Source of the DNA: DASZHJ01 sp035581425
Lineage (GTDB): Bacteria; Pseudomonadota; Alphaproteobacteria; ATCC43930; CGMCC-115725
Length of the DNA: 33,991 nt
Direction of reading: 5' to 3'
NCBI GenBank assembly: GCA_035581425.1
Contig: DATJVP010000093.1
Span: 1 to 33,991, forward strand
The stretch's first letter is position 1. Every line of letters begins with the position of its first letter. Below the pieces are notes generated by a model, which was not told where the DNA came from, made no database searches, and saw nothing but the letters and a program-made list of their open reading frames with translations. The position numbers and the translations under genes were made by a program. Positions 1 through 8,895 of this stretch are shown piece after piece.

Positions 1-715
1 TCAAAAAATACGGCACCCGACCCGCCGCGATCGCCTTCTGCTCGTAGCGGGTCTGGGGCCAATCCTCCGGACGCTCGCGCCAGTCGCGAGGGCCGCGGGC
101 GAGCCATTCGAAGTCGGGATGCGACGGCGCCAACTCCAACATCCAGCGGAGATACCCGATGTCGTCGGTTGCAAGACGCAGCTCCGCTTTCGGCCGCAGT
201 GTCCGCGCTAGCGCGTCGAGTGTTGCGGACGAGACCATGCGGCGCTTGTGGTGGCGCTGCTTCGGCCAGGGATCGGGAAAGAGGATGAACGCGCGCCCGA
301 GCGAGCGGTCGGGAAGCGCCGCGAGCAGGAGACGCGCGTCGTCGACGAGGATGCGGATGTTTGCGAGGTCCCGACGGCGGATCTCCGCAAGGAGCTTCAC
401 GACGCCATTCTCGAACACTTCGGCACCGAGGAGGCCCACTTCGGGATGCTCGGCAGCCTGCCACGCGAGATGCTCGCCCGCGCCGAAGCCGATCTCGAGC
501 CAGATTTCCTTGGGGTGAGGGGCCCCCTCACCTGACCTCTTCCCGGAGAGGAGAGGAAATTGGAAGAGCACCTCCGGATCGAGCGTGCCGTTCTCCGGCA
601 CGTCGAAGCCGAACTTCGGCAGAAGCTCGGCTTGAAGTCCCTGCTGTCCCGGGCGAAGGCGGCGGCCGCGGCGGCGGCCGTAGAGGAGACGCTGCCGCGG
701 TGCCGGGCTCGTCAG
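1..715 (-). CDS. trmB: tRNA (guanine-N7)-methyltransferase TrmB, 3' end cut by window edge
   Basis: SAM-dependent enzyme that makes m7G46 in tRNA variable loops. The frame runs to position 2 without a stop, so the C-terminus lies outside the window; 238 codons are visible. Family marks are the basic N-terminus (YGRRRGRRLRPGQQ, residues 12-25), the SAM motif LEIGFGAGEH near residues 73-82, the FPDPWPKQRHHKRR motif and the C-terminal TRYE. No ATG, GTG or TTG precedes the conserved N-terminus in frame: the only fitting start is CTG at 715-713, which overlaps the metK stop as CTGA. The next in-frame GTG (codon 39) would delete the conserved basic segment. Residues 52-67 are an extra segment encoded by a palindromic repeat (see separate entry). 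Function is sure; the start is inferred. Confidence 0.93.
   Translation of the reverse strand, partial: MTSPAPRQRLLYGRRRGRRLRPGQQGLQAELLPKFGFDVPENGTLDPEVLFQFPLLSGKRSGEGAPHPKEIWLEIGFGAGEHLAWQAAEHPEVGLLGAEVFENGVVKLLAEIRRRDLANIRILVDDARLLLAALPDRSLGRAFILFPDPWPKQRHHKRRMVSSATLDALARTLRPKAELRLATDDIGYLRWMLELAPSHPDFEWLARGPRDWRERPEDWPQTRYEQKAIAAGRVPYFL
514..560. repeat. palindromic repeat inside trmB coding sequence
   Basis: Two adjacent inverted repeats lie here: 9-bp arms at 514-522 and 524-532 around one central base, then 5-bp arms at 536-540 and 547-551. The plus strand reads CCCCCTCACC (523-532), then a CCTCT..CCGG..AGAGG core and TTGG. This matches in layout the intergenic repeat at 23721-23765 (CCCCCTCACC, CCCTCTCCCCG, GGGAGAGGG, TTGG). 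It is translated in frame as about 16 residues between the N-terminal basic segment and the SAM-binding motif of TrmB. That it is a degenerate member of the same REP-like family is inference from this similarity. Confidence 0.7.
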
Positions 716-1881
716 GCGAGCGCCGAGCGGAGCTCGCCCACGAGGTCGAGACGCTCCCAGGAGAAGCCGCCATCGGCCTCGGGATGCCGGCCGAAATGCC
801 CGTAGGCCGCGGTCCGCGCGTAGATCGGCTTGTTGAGGCTCAAATGCGTGCGGATGCCGCGGGGCGAGAGGTCCATCAACTGCTGTAGCGCCGCCGCGAG
901 CTTCTCCTCATCGCAGCGCGCGGTGCCGTAGGTGTCGACGTAGACCGAGAGCGGCTTCGCGACGCCGATCGCGTAGGAGACCTGGATCACGCAGCGGTCC
1001 GCGAGTTCGGCCGCCACCACGTTCTTCGCGAGATAGCGCGCGGCGTAGGCGGCGGAGCGATCGACCTTGGTCGGATCCTTGCCGGAGAAGGCGCCGCCGC
1101 CATGCGGCGAGGAGCCGCCGTAGGTGTCGACGATGATCTTGCGCCCCGTGAGGCCGGTGTCGCCGTCGGGGCCGCCGATCACGAAGCGCCCGGTCGGGTT
1201 GACGTAGAAATGCTCCTCGTCGCACATCCAGCCCTCGGGCAGCACGTTCACGACGTGTGGGCGGACGATCTCGCGGACCTCGTCCTGGTCGATGTCGGGC
1301 GAGTGCTGGGTCGAGACCACGACCGAGGTCGCGCGCACGGGCTTGCCGTCGACGTATCGCAGCGAGACTTGGCTTTTTGCGTCGGGGCCGAGCTTCGGCG
1401 CTGAGCCCTCATGCCGCGCCTTCGAGAGCGAGCGCAGGATCGCATGCGCGTAGAAGATCGGCGCCGGCATCAGCTCGGGCGTCTCGCGGCAGGCGTAGCC
1501 GAACATGATGCCCTGGTCGCCCGCGCCCTCGTCCTTGTTGCCGGCGGCGTCGACGCCCTGCGCGATGTCGGAGGATTGCGAGTGGATGAGGCAATCGACC
1601 TGCGCCTTCTTCCAATGGAAGCCGTCCTGCTCGTAGCCGATGTCCCTGATCGCGCGCCGCGCGACTTCGACGAGCAGGTCCTTGGTGATCGAGGCGGGGC
1701 CGCGCACCTCGCCCGCGAGTACGACGTGGTTCGTCGTCGCCATCGTCTCACAGGCAACTCGCGCGTGCGGATCGGCCGCGAGGAAGGTGTCGACCACCGC
1801 GTCCGAGATGCGGTCGCAGAGCTTGTCCGGATGTCCCTCCGACACGGACTCGCTGGTGAAGACGTAGTTGCGCGTGGCCAC
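712..1881 (-). CDS. metK: S-adenosylmethionine synthetase
   Basis: Makes SAM from methionine and ATP in the cytoplasm, feeding the methyltransferases TrmB and others nearby. 389 residues, the normal family length. Visible motifs: SEGHPDK at residues 14-20 (His17), GAGDQGIMFGYA around 121-132, and the phosphate-binding GGGAFSGKDPTKVDRSAAY around 262-280. The start is GTG at 1881 with an AAAGGA ribosome-binding site 6-7 nt upstream. The stop codon overlaps the CTG start of trmB, so the two are probably translationally coupled. The 173-nt gap to praR holds a promoter candidate and a leader hairpin. Confidence 0.98.
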   Translation of the reverse strand: MATRNYVFTSESVSEGHPDKLCDRISDAVVDTFLAADPHARVACETMATTNHVVLAGEVRGPASITKDLLVEVARRAIRDIGYEQDGFHWKKAQVDCLIHSQSSDIAQGVDAAGNKDEGAGDQGIMFGYACRETPELMPAPIFYAHAILRSLSKARHEGSAPKLGPDAKSQVSLRYVDGKPVRATSVVVSTQHSPDIDQDEVREIVRPHVVNVLPEGWMCDEEHFYVNPTGRFVIGGPDGDTGLTGRKIIVDTYGGSSPHGGGAFSGKDPTKVDRSAAYAARYLAKNVVAAELADRCVIQVSYAIGVAKPLSVYVDTYGTARCDEEKLAAALQQLMDLSPRGIRTHLSLNKPIYARTAAYGHFGRHPEADGGFSWERLDLVGELRSALA

Positions 1882-1897
1882 GGTCGATCCTTTCTCC

Positions 1898-1914
1898 GGC
1901 CCGTATTGGGCCGC
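1898..1914 (-). promoter_or_regulatory. hairpin in metK leader just before the ribosome-binding site
   Basis: On the minus strand CGGCCC-AATAC-GGGCCG forms a perfect 6-bp stem with a 5-nt loop. It ends directly before the GGAGAAAGGA ribosome-binding region of metK. There is no U-tract, so it is not a terminator. It might modulate translation start. I could not match the leader to a known SAM riboswitch class: the stretch around 1983-1993 (CCGGTTGCA) only weakly recalls SAM-II, and the conserved GCUAAAG is absent. Confidence 0.45.
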
Positions 1915-1976
1915 TTAGTAGCGATGCTGCGGCAAATCCCCGGTCTTGCGCACCGCGGGCAGGCGGCGGCAGCGAC

Positions 1977-2005
1977 TAGTTGCAACCGGCATCAAGCCTC
2001 GTCAA
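1977..2005 (-). promoter_or_regulatory. candidate metK promoter
   Basis: TTGACG (2005-2000), 17-nt spacer, CAACTA (1982-1977) on the minus strand. The -35 is close to consensus, the -10 is poor. It predicts a leader of roughly 90 nt before the GTG of metK, containing the hairpin at 1914-1898. Inferred from sequence only. Confidence 0.45.
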
Positions 2006-2054
2006 GGATTTTTCCGCGCGGGCTGAATCCCACGGGATCAGTGGGACGCGTCCC

Positions 2055-2525
2055 TCAGCGATTGCTGCCGCGCGAGGCGTTGGCGATCGCCTTGGTGAGG
2101 TCGAAGAGCCTCCGGCGCACCTGCGCGTCGGAAATGCGGTAATAGGCGCGCATGAGCTCGAGCGTCTCGCGCCGCATCATCGGGTCGGCCTCGTGCGCGG
2201 GGCTCGGCGCGTCGTCCACCATGCCCTCGAGCCGCGCCTCGGCGGCGCTGGCGACGGTCGGGCTGATGTCGTCGAAGAAGAACGACACCGGCACATCGAG
2301 CACGCGCGAGAGATCGTAGAGCCTGCTTGCGCCGACGCGGTTGGCGCCGCGCTCGTATTTCTGCACTTGCTGAAATGTTAACCCGATCGCCTCGCCGAGC
2401 TTTTCCTGGCTCATCCCGAGAAGCGTCCGCCGCAATCGCACGCGCGCCCCGACATGCACGTCGATCGGATTGGGCTTATCGGATTTTTGACGGCGTCTCT
2501 GTCCGTCCCCAGCTTTTTGGTTCAT
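2055..2525 (-). CDS. praR: XRE-family HTH regulator of the PraR/PhrR type
   Basis: Cytoplasmic DNA-binding repressor-type protein. The helix-turn-helix covers the stretch from VGARVRLRRTLLGMS through GLTFQQVQKYERG, followed by SRVLDVPVSFFFDD, typical of this alphaproteobacterial group. The C-terminal part (MRRETLELMRAYYRISD) is conserved in the family. Location between lnt and metK matches the phrR/praR locus known in rhizobia, where members affect acid response and surface or symbiosis genes. I chose the ATG at 2525 (156 aa). Longer in-frame starts at 2546 and 2558 lie at or upstream of the start site predicted by the promoter at 2559-2587. Family assignment is good; the target genes here are unknown. 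Confidence 0.88.
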   Translation of the reverse strand: MNQKAGDGQRRRQKSDKPNPIDVHVGARVRLRRTLLGMSQEKLGEAIGLTFQQVQKYERGANRVGASRLYDLSRVLDVPVSFFFDDISPTVASAAEARLEGMVDDAPSPAHEADPMMRRETLELMRAYYRISDAQVRRRLFDLTKAIANASRGSNR

Positions 2526-2558
2526 TCTTTGGACCCGCCGAAACATCAGGCCGGCCAT

Positions 2559-2587
2559 TGATAGTTCACGCGATCGCGAGCGGTCAA
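2559..2587 (-). promoter_or_regulatory. praR promoter with palindromic spacer
   Basis: TTGACC (2587-2582), 17-nt spacer, CTATCA (2564-2559), or TATCAA with an 18-nt spacer. The spacer contains the perfect 10-bp palindrome CGCGATCGCG (2569-2578). A palindrome between -35 and -10 of a repressor gene suggests self-control, but that is inference. Confidence 0.5.
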
Positions 2588-2625
2588 CGAAATCACGTCG
2601 AATTTCAGGTGGATCGCACCAATTT

Positions 2626-4252
2626 TCACGAGCCTTCGCTGCGTTTCATCCTGAAATGAGCGACGCACCACGCTAAACCTAGCAAGAGGGGCAGTGCTGT
2701 TAGGAAAGGTAAATCGCCAACGCGCTCGTAAAGCGTGGGATCGAGACTTCGCGGCAGGGCGACGTCGAGATATCCCACGGCGTCGAGACCGAGTCGGCGC
2801 ACGACTCTTCCATAGGGATCGACGACACCGGAGACGCCGTTGTTGGCGGCGCGCACCAGCGGCAGGCCTTCCTCGACCGCGCGCGTGCGAGCGATGCTGA
2901 AATCCTGGAATGGGCCCGAGCTCGTGCCGTACCAGCCGTCGTTGGTGAGGCTCAGGAGCCATTGCGGGCGGTCGCTCGGATCGATCGCTGCGCCCGGGAA
3001 GATCGCCTCGTAGCAGATGAGCGGCGAAACCGGCGGCAGACCCGGCAGGTGCAGCGTGCGTGGGCCGGGGCCCGCGGAGAAATCGACGGTTCCCGGCGTG
3101 ATCTTGTTCAACGGCAGGATCGTGCGCAGAGGCACGTACTCGCCGAAGGGCACGAGATGCGCCTTGTCGTAGGTAGCGACGATCGCGCCCTCATGATCGA
3201 GCACGACGAGGCTATTCCAATAGCGCTCGGGACGCGCGGGCGGCGGGTCGGTGCGGTCGCTGCCGACGAGTGCGAGCGCTCCCTTCGGCAGCAGCGCGGC
3301 GATTATCATGCGCTCCTCGGGGAAGCGGTCGAGGAAAGGCGGCGCTGCGGCCTCGGGCCAGATGATCGCGGTGAGCGGTTTTCCATCCTCGTCCGGCGCC
3401 GCGCTCAGCGCGAGGTGGCGCCTGAAATTGGCCTCGAGCTCGGCGCGGTCGTTCTTGAGCGTTTGCGGGATCGAGGGCTGGACGATCCGCAGCGCCACCT
3501 CGGGCACGTTGCCAGGCGGCCCCGGCTCGAGGCGCGCCCAGCCAAAGCCGAGGCAGGCGGAGAGCAGCACGAGTGCCACGAGCAGCGGCGGCCAGCGCCT
3601 GCCGCCGAAATCGCCGAGCGTCGCCGGGAGCGTCGCAACCAGCACTGTGACGAGGCTGAGGCCGTAGATGCCGACGAGTGAGGTCGTCTGCAGCATCGCG
3701 AGGCTTCCGGGAAACGCCCCTGACCAGGCATAGCCCACGAGGTTCCAGGGGAAGCCCGTCAGGATATGCCCACGGAGCCACTCCGCCGCGCACCAGCAGA
3801 CCGCGAGCGCCAGCACCCGCGCGGCGCTCCGCGCCTGCCAGCGCCGACAGAGGAGGTGCGCCGCGAGCAGCGCGAAGCCCGTGAAGAGGGCGAAGACCGC
3901 CGGCATCCCCAACACCGCAAAGGGGACGAGCCACCAGAACTGCGCGATGTCGACGAAGAGCGCCGCTGCGACCCAGTAGAGGCCCGCGACGAAGAATCCG
4001 AAGCCGAAGCACCAGCCGAGGCCGAAGGCCTCGCGCGGCCGCTGCACCCCGTCGGCGAGCCAGACGAGGCCGGTGAAGGAAACGACGAGCACTGGCGTCA
4101 GGTCGATCGGCGGCAGCGCCGCCACCGCGAGCGCGCCCAGCAGAAAGGCCGAGCCATGGCGGCGCATGCCGCGGAGCTCGGCGAGGCGGAGCGCCGCGAT
4201 CTGCGCCGGCGCCACCGGCGCTGCGCCGCGAAAGCCCTGCGAGGTCGTGGCT

Positions 4253-4260
<8 letters not shown>
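2626..4260 (-). CDS. lnt: apolipoprotein N-acyltransferase
   Basis: Inner-membrane enzyme that adds the third acyl chain to lipoproteins; the last step of lipoprotein maturation. 544 residues. The N-terminal half carries several hydrophobic membrane segments. The C-terminal half is the periplasmic nitrilase-like domain, with the catalytic triad in sight: Glu in IIWPEAAAPP, Lys in YDKAHLVPFGEYVP and Cys in PLICYEAIFP. A final membrane helix (TALPLLLGLAWCVAHF) ends the protein. I prefer the ATG at 4260, which overlaps the corC stop by 8 nt (ATGCCTGA) like the two junctions upstream; a GTG at 4269 is possible. It is the last gene of the fur-lnt run. Confidence 0.97.
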
Positions 4261-5153
<893 letters not shown>

Positions 5154-5161
<8 letters not shown>

Positions 5162-5690
5162 CGCCCGCCGCCTGCCGCTCGGCATAGGGATCTGCGACCC
5201 CGAGCTTCGCCAGTACCTGGGTCTCGAGCGCCTCCATGCGCTCGGCCTCGGTGGGCTCGTCGTGATCATAGCCGAGAAGATGCAGCACCCCGTGCACCAC
5301 CAGATGGCGCAGATGGTCGGCGAGCGGCTTTCCCTGCTCCTGCGCCTCGCGGCTGGTGGTCTCGAAGGCGAGCACGACATCGCCGAGGAGGGAGGGCGCC
5401 TTCGGCGGCAAGTCCTCGTCGAGGCCGGGGAAGGAGAGCACGTCGGTCGCGGCGTCGATCCGCCGCCATTGCCGGTTGAGGCGCCGCAGCAGCGCATCAT
5501 CCGCGAGCACCACGCTCACCTCGGTGCGGCGCGTCAGGCGCGGCTTCGCCGCGGCGAAGGCCGCCACGACCGCGGCTATGCAGAGCTGGCGCCGGCGCGG
5601 CAGGCGCTCGCGCCAACGCGCGGAGGCCTCCAGCAGCTCGACGGAGACCGCGGGCTTCTTCCGGGCGGAGGCACGGGTGCGGTTAGGCAT
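5154..5690 (-). CDS. ybeY: endoribonuclease YbeY, 16S rRNA maturation
   Basis: Zinc-dependent RNase for 16S rRNA 3' end processing and ribosome quality control. 178 residues. The zinc site HGVLHLLGYDH and the preceding TDVLSFPG and GDVVLAFE blocks are intact. The ATG at 5690 overlaps the phoH stop by 8 nt (ATGCCTAA); longer in-frame extensions run inside phoH and are not credible. The lysine/arginine-rich first 15 residues are not conserved in the family. Operon with phoH and corC is certain from the overlaps. Confidence 0.96.
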
Positions 5691-6684
5691 TCTCGTCCCC
5701 GCGGCGTTTCTCCGCCCGGCGGCGGTCCCTGCGGTCATAGGCCTGCACGATCCGTTGCACGAGCGCATGGCGGACCACGTCGGCCTCGCTGAAGCGCACG
5801 GTGGCGATGCCGTCGACGCCGTCGAGCGCGGCCAGCGCATCATCGAGGCCCGAGCTCGTGCCGCGCGGCAGGTCGACCTGCGAGGGATCGCCGGTGACGG
5901 CCATGCGCGCGCCCTCGCCGAGGCGGGTCAGGAACATCTTCATCTGCATCGGCGTCGCATTCTGCGCCTCGTCCAGAATGACGTAGGCGTGCGCGAGGGT
6001 GCGTCCGCGCATGAAAGCCAAGGGTGCGATCTCGATGTCGCCGTTCTCGAGCCGCTTCTGCACCTGCTCGCCCGGCAACATGTCGTAAAGCGCGTCGTAG
6101 AGCGGGCGGAGATAAGGGTCGACCTTCTCGCGGAGATCGCCGGGAAGAAAGCCGAGACGCTCGCCTGCCTCGACTGCGGGACGCGAGAGCACGATGCGCT
6201 CGACCCTCCCACTCATCATCATGTCGACGGCGGTCGCGACGGCGAGATAGGTCTTGCCGGTCCCGGCGGGGCCGAGGCCGAAGACGAGCTCATGCGAGCG
6301 AAGCGCGCGGATGTACTCCGCCTGGACGGGACTCCGCGCGGAGATGCGGCGCTTGCGCGTGTGGATTTCACTCTCGATCCCGAAGGCTGCCGGCGGCTCG
6401 CCGGCGCGGCTGTGGGCGAGGCGTACCGCGGCATCGACCGTCGCGCCGTCGACCTCGTCGCCGTGCTTCAGGCGCTGATAGAGCGATGCGAGCGCCGCCT
6501 GCGCTTGCCCTGCCTTCAGGCTCGGTCCCGTGATCTCCAGGAGGTTCCCGCGCGAGGCAATCGAGACGCCGAGCTGCCGCTCGATCCGGCCGAGATGAGC
6601 ATCGTGCTCGCCGAAGAGCAGCGGGAGGAGCGCGTTGTCGTCGAAGCGCATCTGCACGATGCCGCCGCCTTTGCTGCCGCTCAT
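5683..6684 (-). CDS. phoH: PhoH-like P-loop ATPase (YbeZ)
   Basis: Cytoplasmic ATPase/putative RNA helicase that partners YbeY. 333 residues. An N-terminal KH-like/PhoH leader (LGRIERQLGVSIASRGNLLE) precedes the P-loop domain with Walker A GPAGTGKTYLAV and Walker B AYVILDEAQNAT, then the sensor-like MAVTGDPSQVDLP. The start ATG overlaps the miaB stop as ATGA. A strongly charged tail (DRRDRRRAEKRRGDE) ends the protein. Likely co-translated with miaB and ybeY. Confidence 0.96.
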   Translation of the reverse strand: MSGSKGGGIVQMRFDDNALLPLLFGEHDAHLGRIERQLGVSIASRGNLLEITGPSLKAGQAQAALASLYQRLKHGDEVDGATVDAAVRLAHSRAGEPPAAFGIESEIHTRKRRISARSPVQAEYIRALRSHELVFGLGPAGTGKTYLAVATAVDMMMSGRVERIVLSRPAVEAGERLGFLPGDLREKVDPYLRPLYDALYDMLPGEQVQKRLENGDIEIAPLAFMRGRTLAHAYVILDEAQNATPMQMKMFLTRLGEGARMAVTGDPSQVDLPRGTSSGLDDALAALDGVDGIATVRFSEADVVRHALVQRIVQAYDRRDRRRAEKRRGDENA

Positions 6685-8024
6685 GCCGCGCTCTCGAGAT
6701 GCTCGCCCGCGAGGCTGTTGGGCTCGGCGCCGCGGATCAGCAACGGCAGGAGCGCGCCGATGAGGCGCTGAGGCGCCAGGACGTGCACGGGCTGGAGATA
6801 GGGGCTCCGCCCCACGAGCTGGCCCGGATGACGTCCCGGCTTCTCCAGGAGCACCGGCAGCGTCTTGCCCACCTGGCTCAGGTTGAAGGCGCGCTGCTGC
6901 GCTTCGAGCAGTTCCTGAAGGCGCCGAAGCCGCTCGGCCTTCAGAGGCTCCGGCACCTGATCCTCCGCGCTCGCCGCGGGCGTGCCCGGGCGCGGGGAAT
7001 ATTTGAAGGAGAAGGCCTGGGCATAGCGGGCCTCGCGCACGAGCGCGAGGGTGGCCAGGAAATCGACCTCGCTCTCGCCGGGATGCCCCACGATGAAATC
7101 GGAGGAGAAAGCGATATCCGGCCGCGCCGCACGGAGCCGCTCGAGAGTGCGGAGATAGTCGGCGGCCGTGTGGCCGCGGTTCATCGCGGCGAGCACGCGG
7201 TCGGAGCCCGACTGCACCGGCAGATGCAGGAACGGCATCACCATCGGAAGCTCGCGATGCGCGGCCACGAGCTCGTCGTCGACGTCGCGGGGATGCGAGG
7301 TGGTGTAGCGGAGCCGCAGGAGGCCGGGCATCGCTGCGAGCGAGCGCAGGAGCCGGCCAAGGCCCCAGATGCCGCCTTCGGGGGCCGCACCGTGATAGGC
7401 GTTGACGTTCTGCCCGAGGAGCGTGATCTCCCGCGCGCCGCTCGCCACGAGATGCCGCGCCTCCGCGATCACCTGCGCGGCAGGCCGCGAGAACTCCGCG
7501 CCTCGCGTATAGGGGACGACGCAGAAGGTACAGAACTTGTCACAACCCTCCTGGATCGTGAGAAAGGCGGAGACACCCTGCGGCGCCGCCGTCTCCGGGA
7601 GGTGATCGAACTTGGCCTCGGCGGGAAACTCGGTGTCGAGGACGCGACCTGCGGCACGGCTCGCCGCCGCCACCATCTCCGGAAGTCGATGATAGGTCTG
7701 CGGGCCCAGCACGATGTCGACATGGGGTGCGCGCGCCATGATCTCCGCGCCCTCGGCCTGCGCGACGCAGCCCGCAACCGCGAGGATCATTCGTCCGCCC
7801 GACCGCGCCTTCCGCTTCTGGAGCGTCTTGAGCCGCCCCAGCTCCGAGAACACCTTCTCCGCGGCCTTCTCGCGGATGTGGCAGGTGTTGAGGATCACCA
7901 TGTCCGCATCCTCGGGCGTCTCGATTGTGCGGTATCCGAGCGGCGCCAGCACATCCGCCATACGCGTGCTGTCGTAGACGTTCATCTGGCAGCCGTAAGT
8001 CTTGATGAACAGCGATTTCGTCAT
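6681..8024 (-). CDS. miaB: tRNA-2-methylthio-N6-isopentenyladenosine synthase
   Basis: Radical-SAM methylthiotransferase acting on i6A37 of tRNAs reading UNN codons. 447 residues. Three N-terminal auxiliary-cluster cysteines (C12 in KTYGCQMN, C48 in LNTCHIR, C86 in VAGCVAQ) and the radical-SAM triad CDKFCTFC (C161, C165, C168) are all present. A TRAM RNA-binding domain (LVGRSPYLQPVHV) sits near the C-terminus. The ATG at 8024 follows the plsC stop by 4 nt; the long upstream extension in this frame overlaps plsC and is rejected. It carries two 4Fe-4S clusters, which fits with Fur and Nfu nearby. Confidence 0.97.
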   Translation of the reverse strand: MTKSLFIKTYGCQMNVYDSTRMADVLAPLGYRTIETPEDADMVILNTCHIREKAAEKVFSELGRLKTLQKRKARSGGRMILAVAGCVAQAEGAEIMARAPHVDIVLGPQTYHRLPEMVAAASRAAGRVLDTEFPAEAKFDHLPETAAPQGVSAFLTIQEGCDKFCTFCVVPYTRGAEFSRPAAQVIAEARHLVASGAREITLLGQNVNAYHGAAPEGGIWGLGRLLRSLAAMPGLLRLRYTTSHPRDVDDELVAAHRELPMVMPFLHLPVQSGSDRVLAAMNRGHTAADYLRTLERLRAARPDIAFSSDFIVGHPGESEVDFLATLALVREARYAQAFSFKYSPRPGTPAASAEDQVPEPLKAERLRRLQELLEAQQRAFNLSQVGKTLPVLLEKPGRHPGQLVGRSPYLQPVHVLAPQRLIGALLPLLIRGAEPNSLAGEHLESAA

Positions 8025-8028
8025 GGGA

Positions 8029-8895
8029 TCAGCCGCTGGCGACCTCGACGACCGGCGCCGCCTGCATGGCCTGCGGCGCCGCGAGCGGCCGAACCGCGCA
8101 AGTGGGTTCGATCGGTTGCGGACGACCCGCGAGCGCGGAGGAGACCCCGGCGGAGACGACGCGCCAGCAGTAATCCGCAAGGGCCTTGCGCGAGGGGAAG
8201 TCGTCGGCGTTGACGGGCTCGTGGAATTGCACGACGACGCCGGTCCGACCGAGACCCAGCATCGACCAGAGATGCGAACCCATGTCCATGTCGCCGTACC
8301 AGGCAAAATAGGGCCGGTAGAAGCGTCCGATCGGCATGCCGTTGAGAAGCGTGTAAGCGAGCGAGACCGGCTGCACCACGACGGGATTCGGATACTGCGT
8401 GCCGTGCACTGCCGCGAAGAGCGCGCTCTTGAAGGGCAGCACGCGATTGCCGTCGCCGCTCGTGCCCTCCGGGAAGAGGATGAGGTTGTCGCCGCGCCTG
8501 AGGCGATCGACGATCGCGTCGCGCTGGATGTGCGCGGAATGCTGACGGCGCTCGATGAAGACGGTCTGCTGCAGCTTCGCGAGCCAGCCTAAGAGCGGCC
8601 AGCCCGCCACCTCGCGCTTGGCGACGAACGACCCCTCGATCACGCCGCCGAGGATCTCGATGTCGAGATAGGAGACGTGATTGACGACGAAGAGTGTGGG
8701 GTGCCGGGCCGAGGGCGTGCCCACGGTCTCGATCTCGAAACCGAGGATGCGGCTGGTGCGCCGGTGGTAAAAGACCGGGAGCCTCGTCGAGAGGCGCGAG
8801 CGCAACAGGACGAGGACCGCCTGCACCGGCATCAGCGGCAAGGTCAGGGCCAAGTAGAGGAAGATGCGGCGCAGCCGCAGGACGAAGGCGCTCAA
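8029..8895 (-). CDS. 1-acyl-glycerol-3-phosphate / lyso-lipid acyltransferase (PlsC/OlsA family)
   Basis: Membrane-associated acyltransferase that makes phosphatidic acid or, as OlsA, ornithine lipid. 288 residues. One N-terminal hydrophobic segment (IFLYLALTLPLMPVQAVLVLL) is followed by the catalytic NHVSYLD (HX4D) motif and the acceptor-binding FPEGTSGDG motif. Start is TTG at 8895-8893, overlapping the stop of the upstream gene as TTGA; there is no ATG near the N-terminus. Being paired with an OlsB-type gene suggests an OlsA role, but the family alone cannot separate OlsA from PlsC. The last 35 residues are low-complexity Ala/Pro and probably dispensable. Confidence 0.9.
   Translation of the reverse strand: MSAFVLRLRRIFLYLALTLPLMPVQAVLVLLRSRLSTRLPVFYHRRTSRILGFEIETVGTPSARHPTLFVVNHVSYLDIEILGGVIEGSFVAKREVAGWPLLGWLAKLQQTVFIERRQHSAHIQRDAIVDRLRRGDNLILFPEGTSGDGNRVLPFKSALFAAVHGTQYPNPVVVQPVSLAYTLLNGMPIGRFYRPYFAWYGDMDMGSHLWSMLGLGRTGVVVQFHEPVNADDFPSRKALADYCWRVVSAGVSSALAGRPQPIEPTCAVRPLAAPQAMQAAPVVEVASG

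Noticed and set aside
1975..2000. SAM-II riboswitch in the metK leader
   Set aside because: Only CCGGTTGCA resembles the class; the conserved GCUAAAG and the pseudoknot partner are missing.
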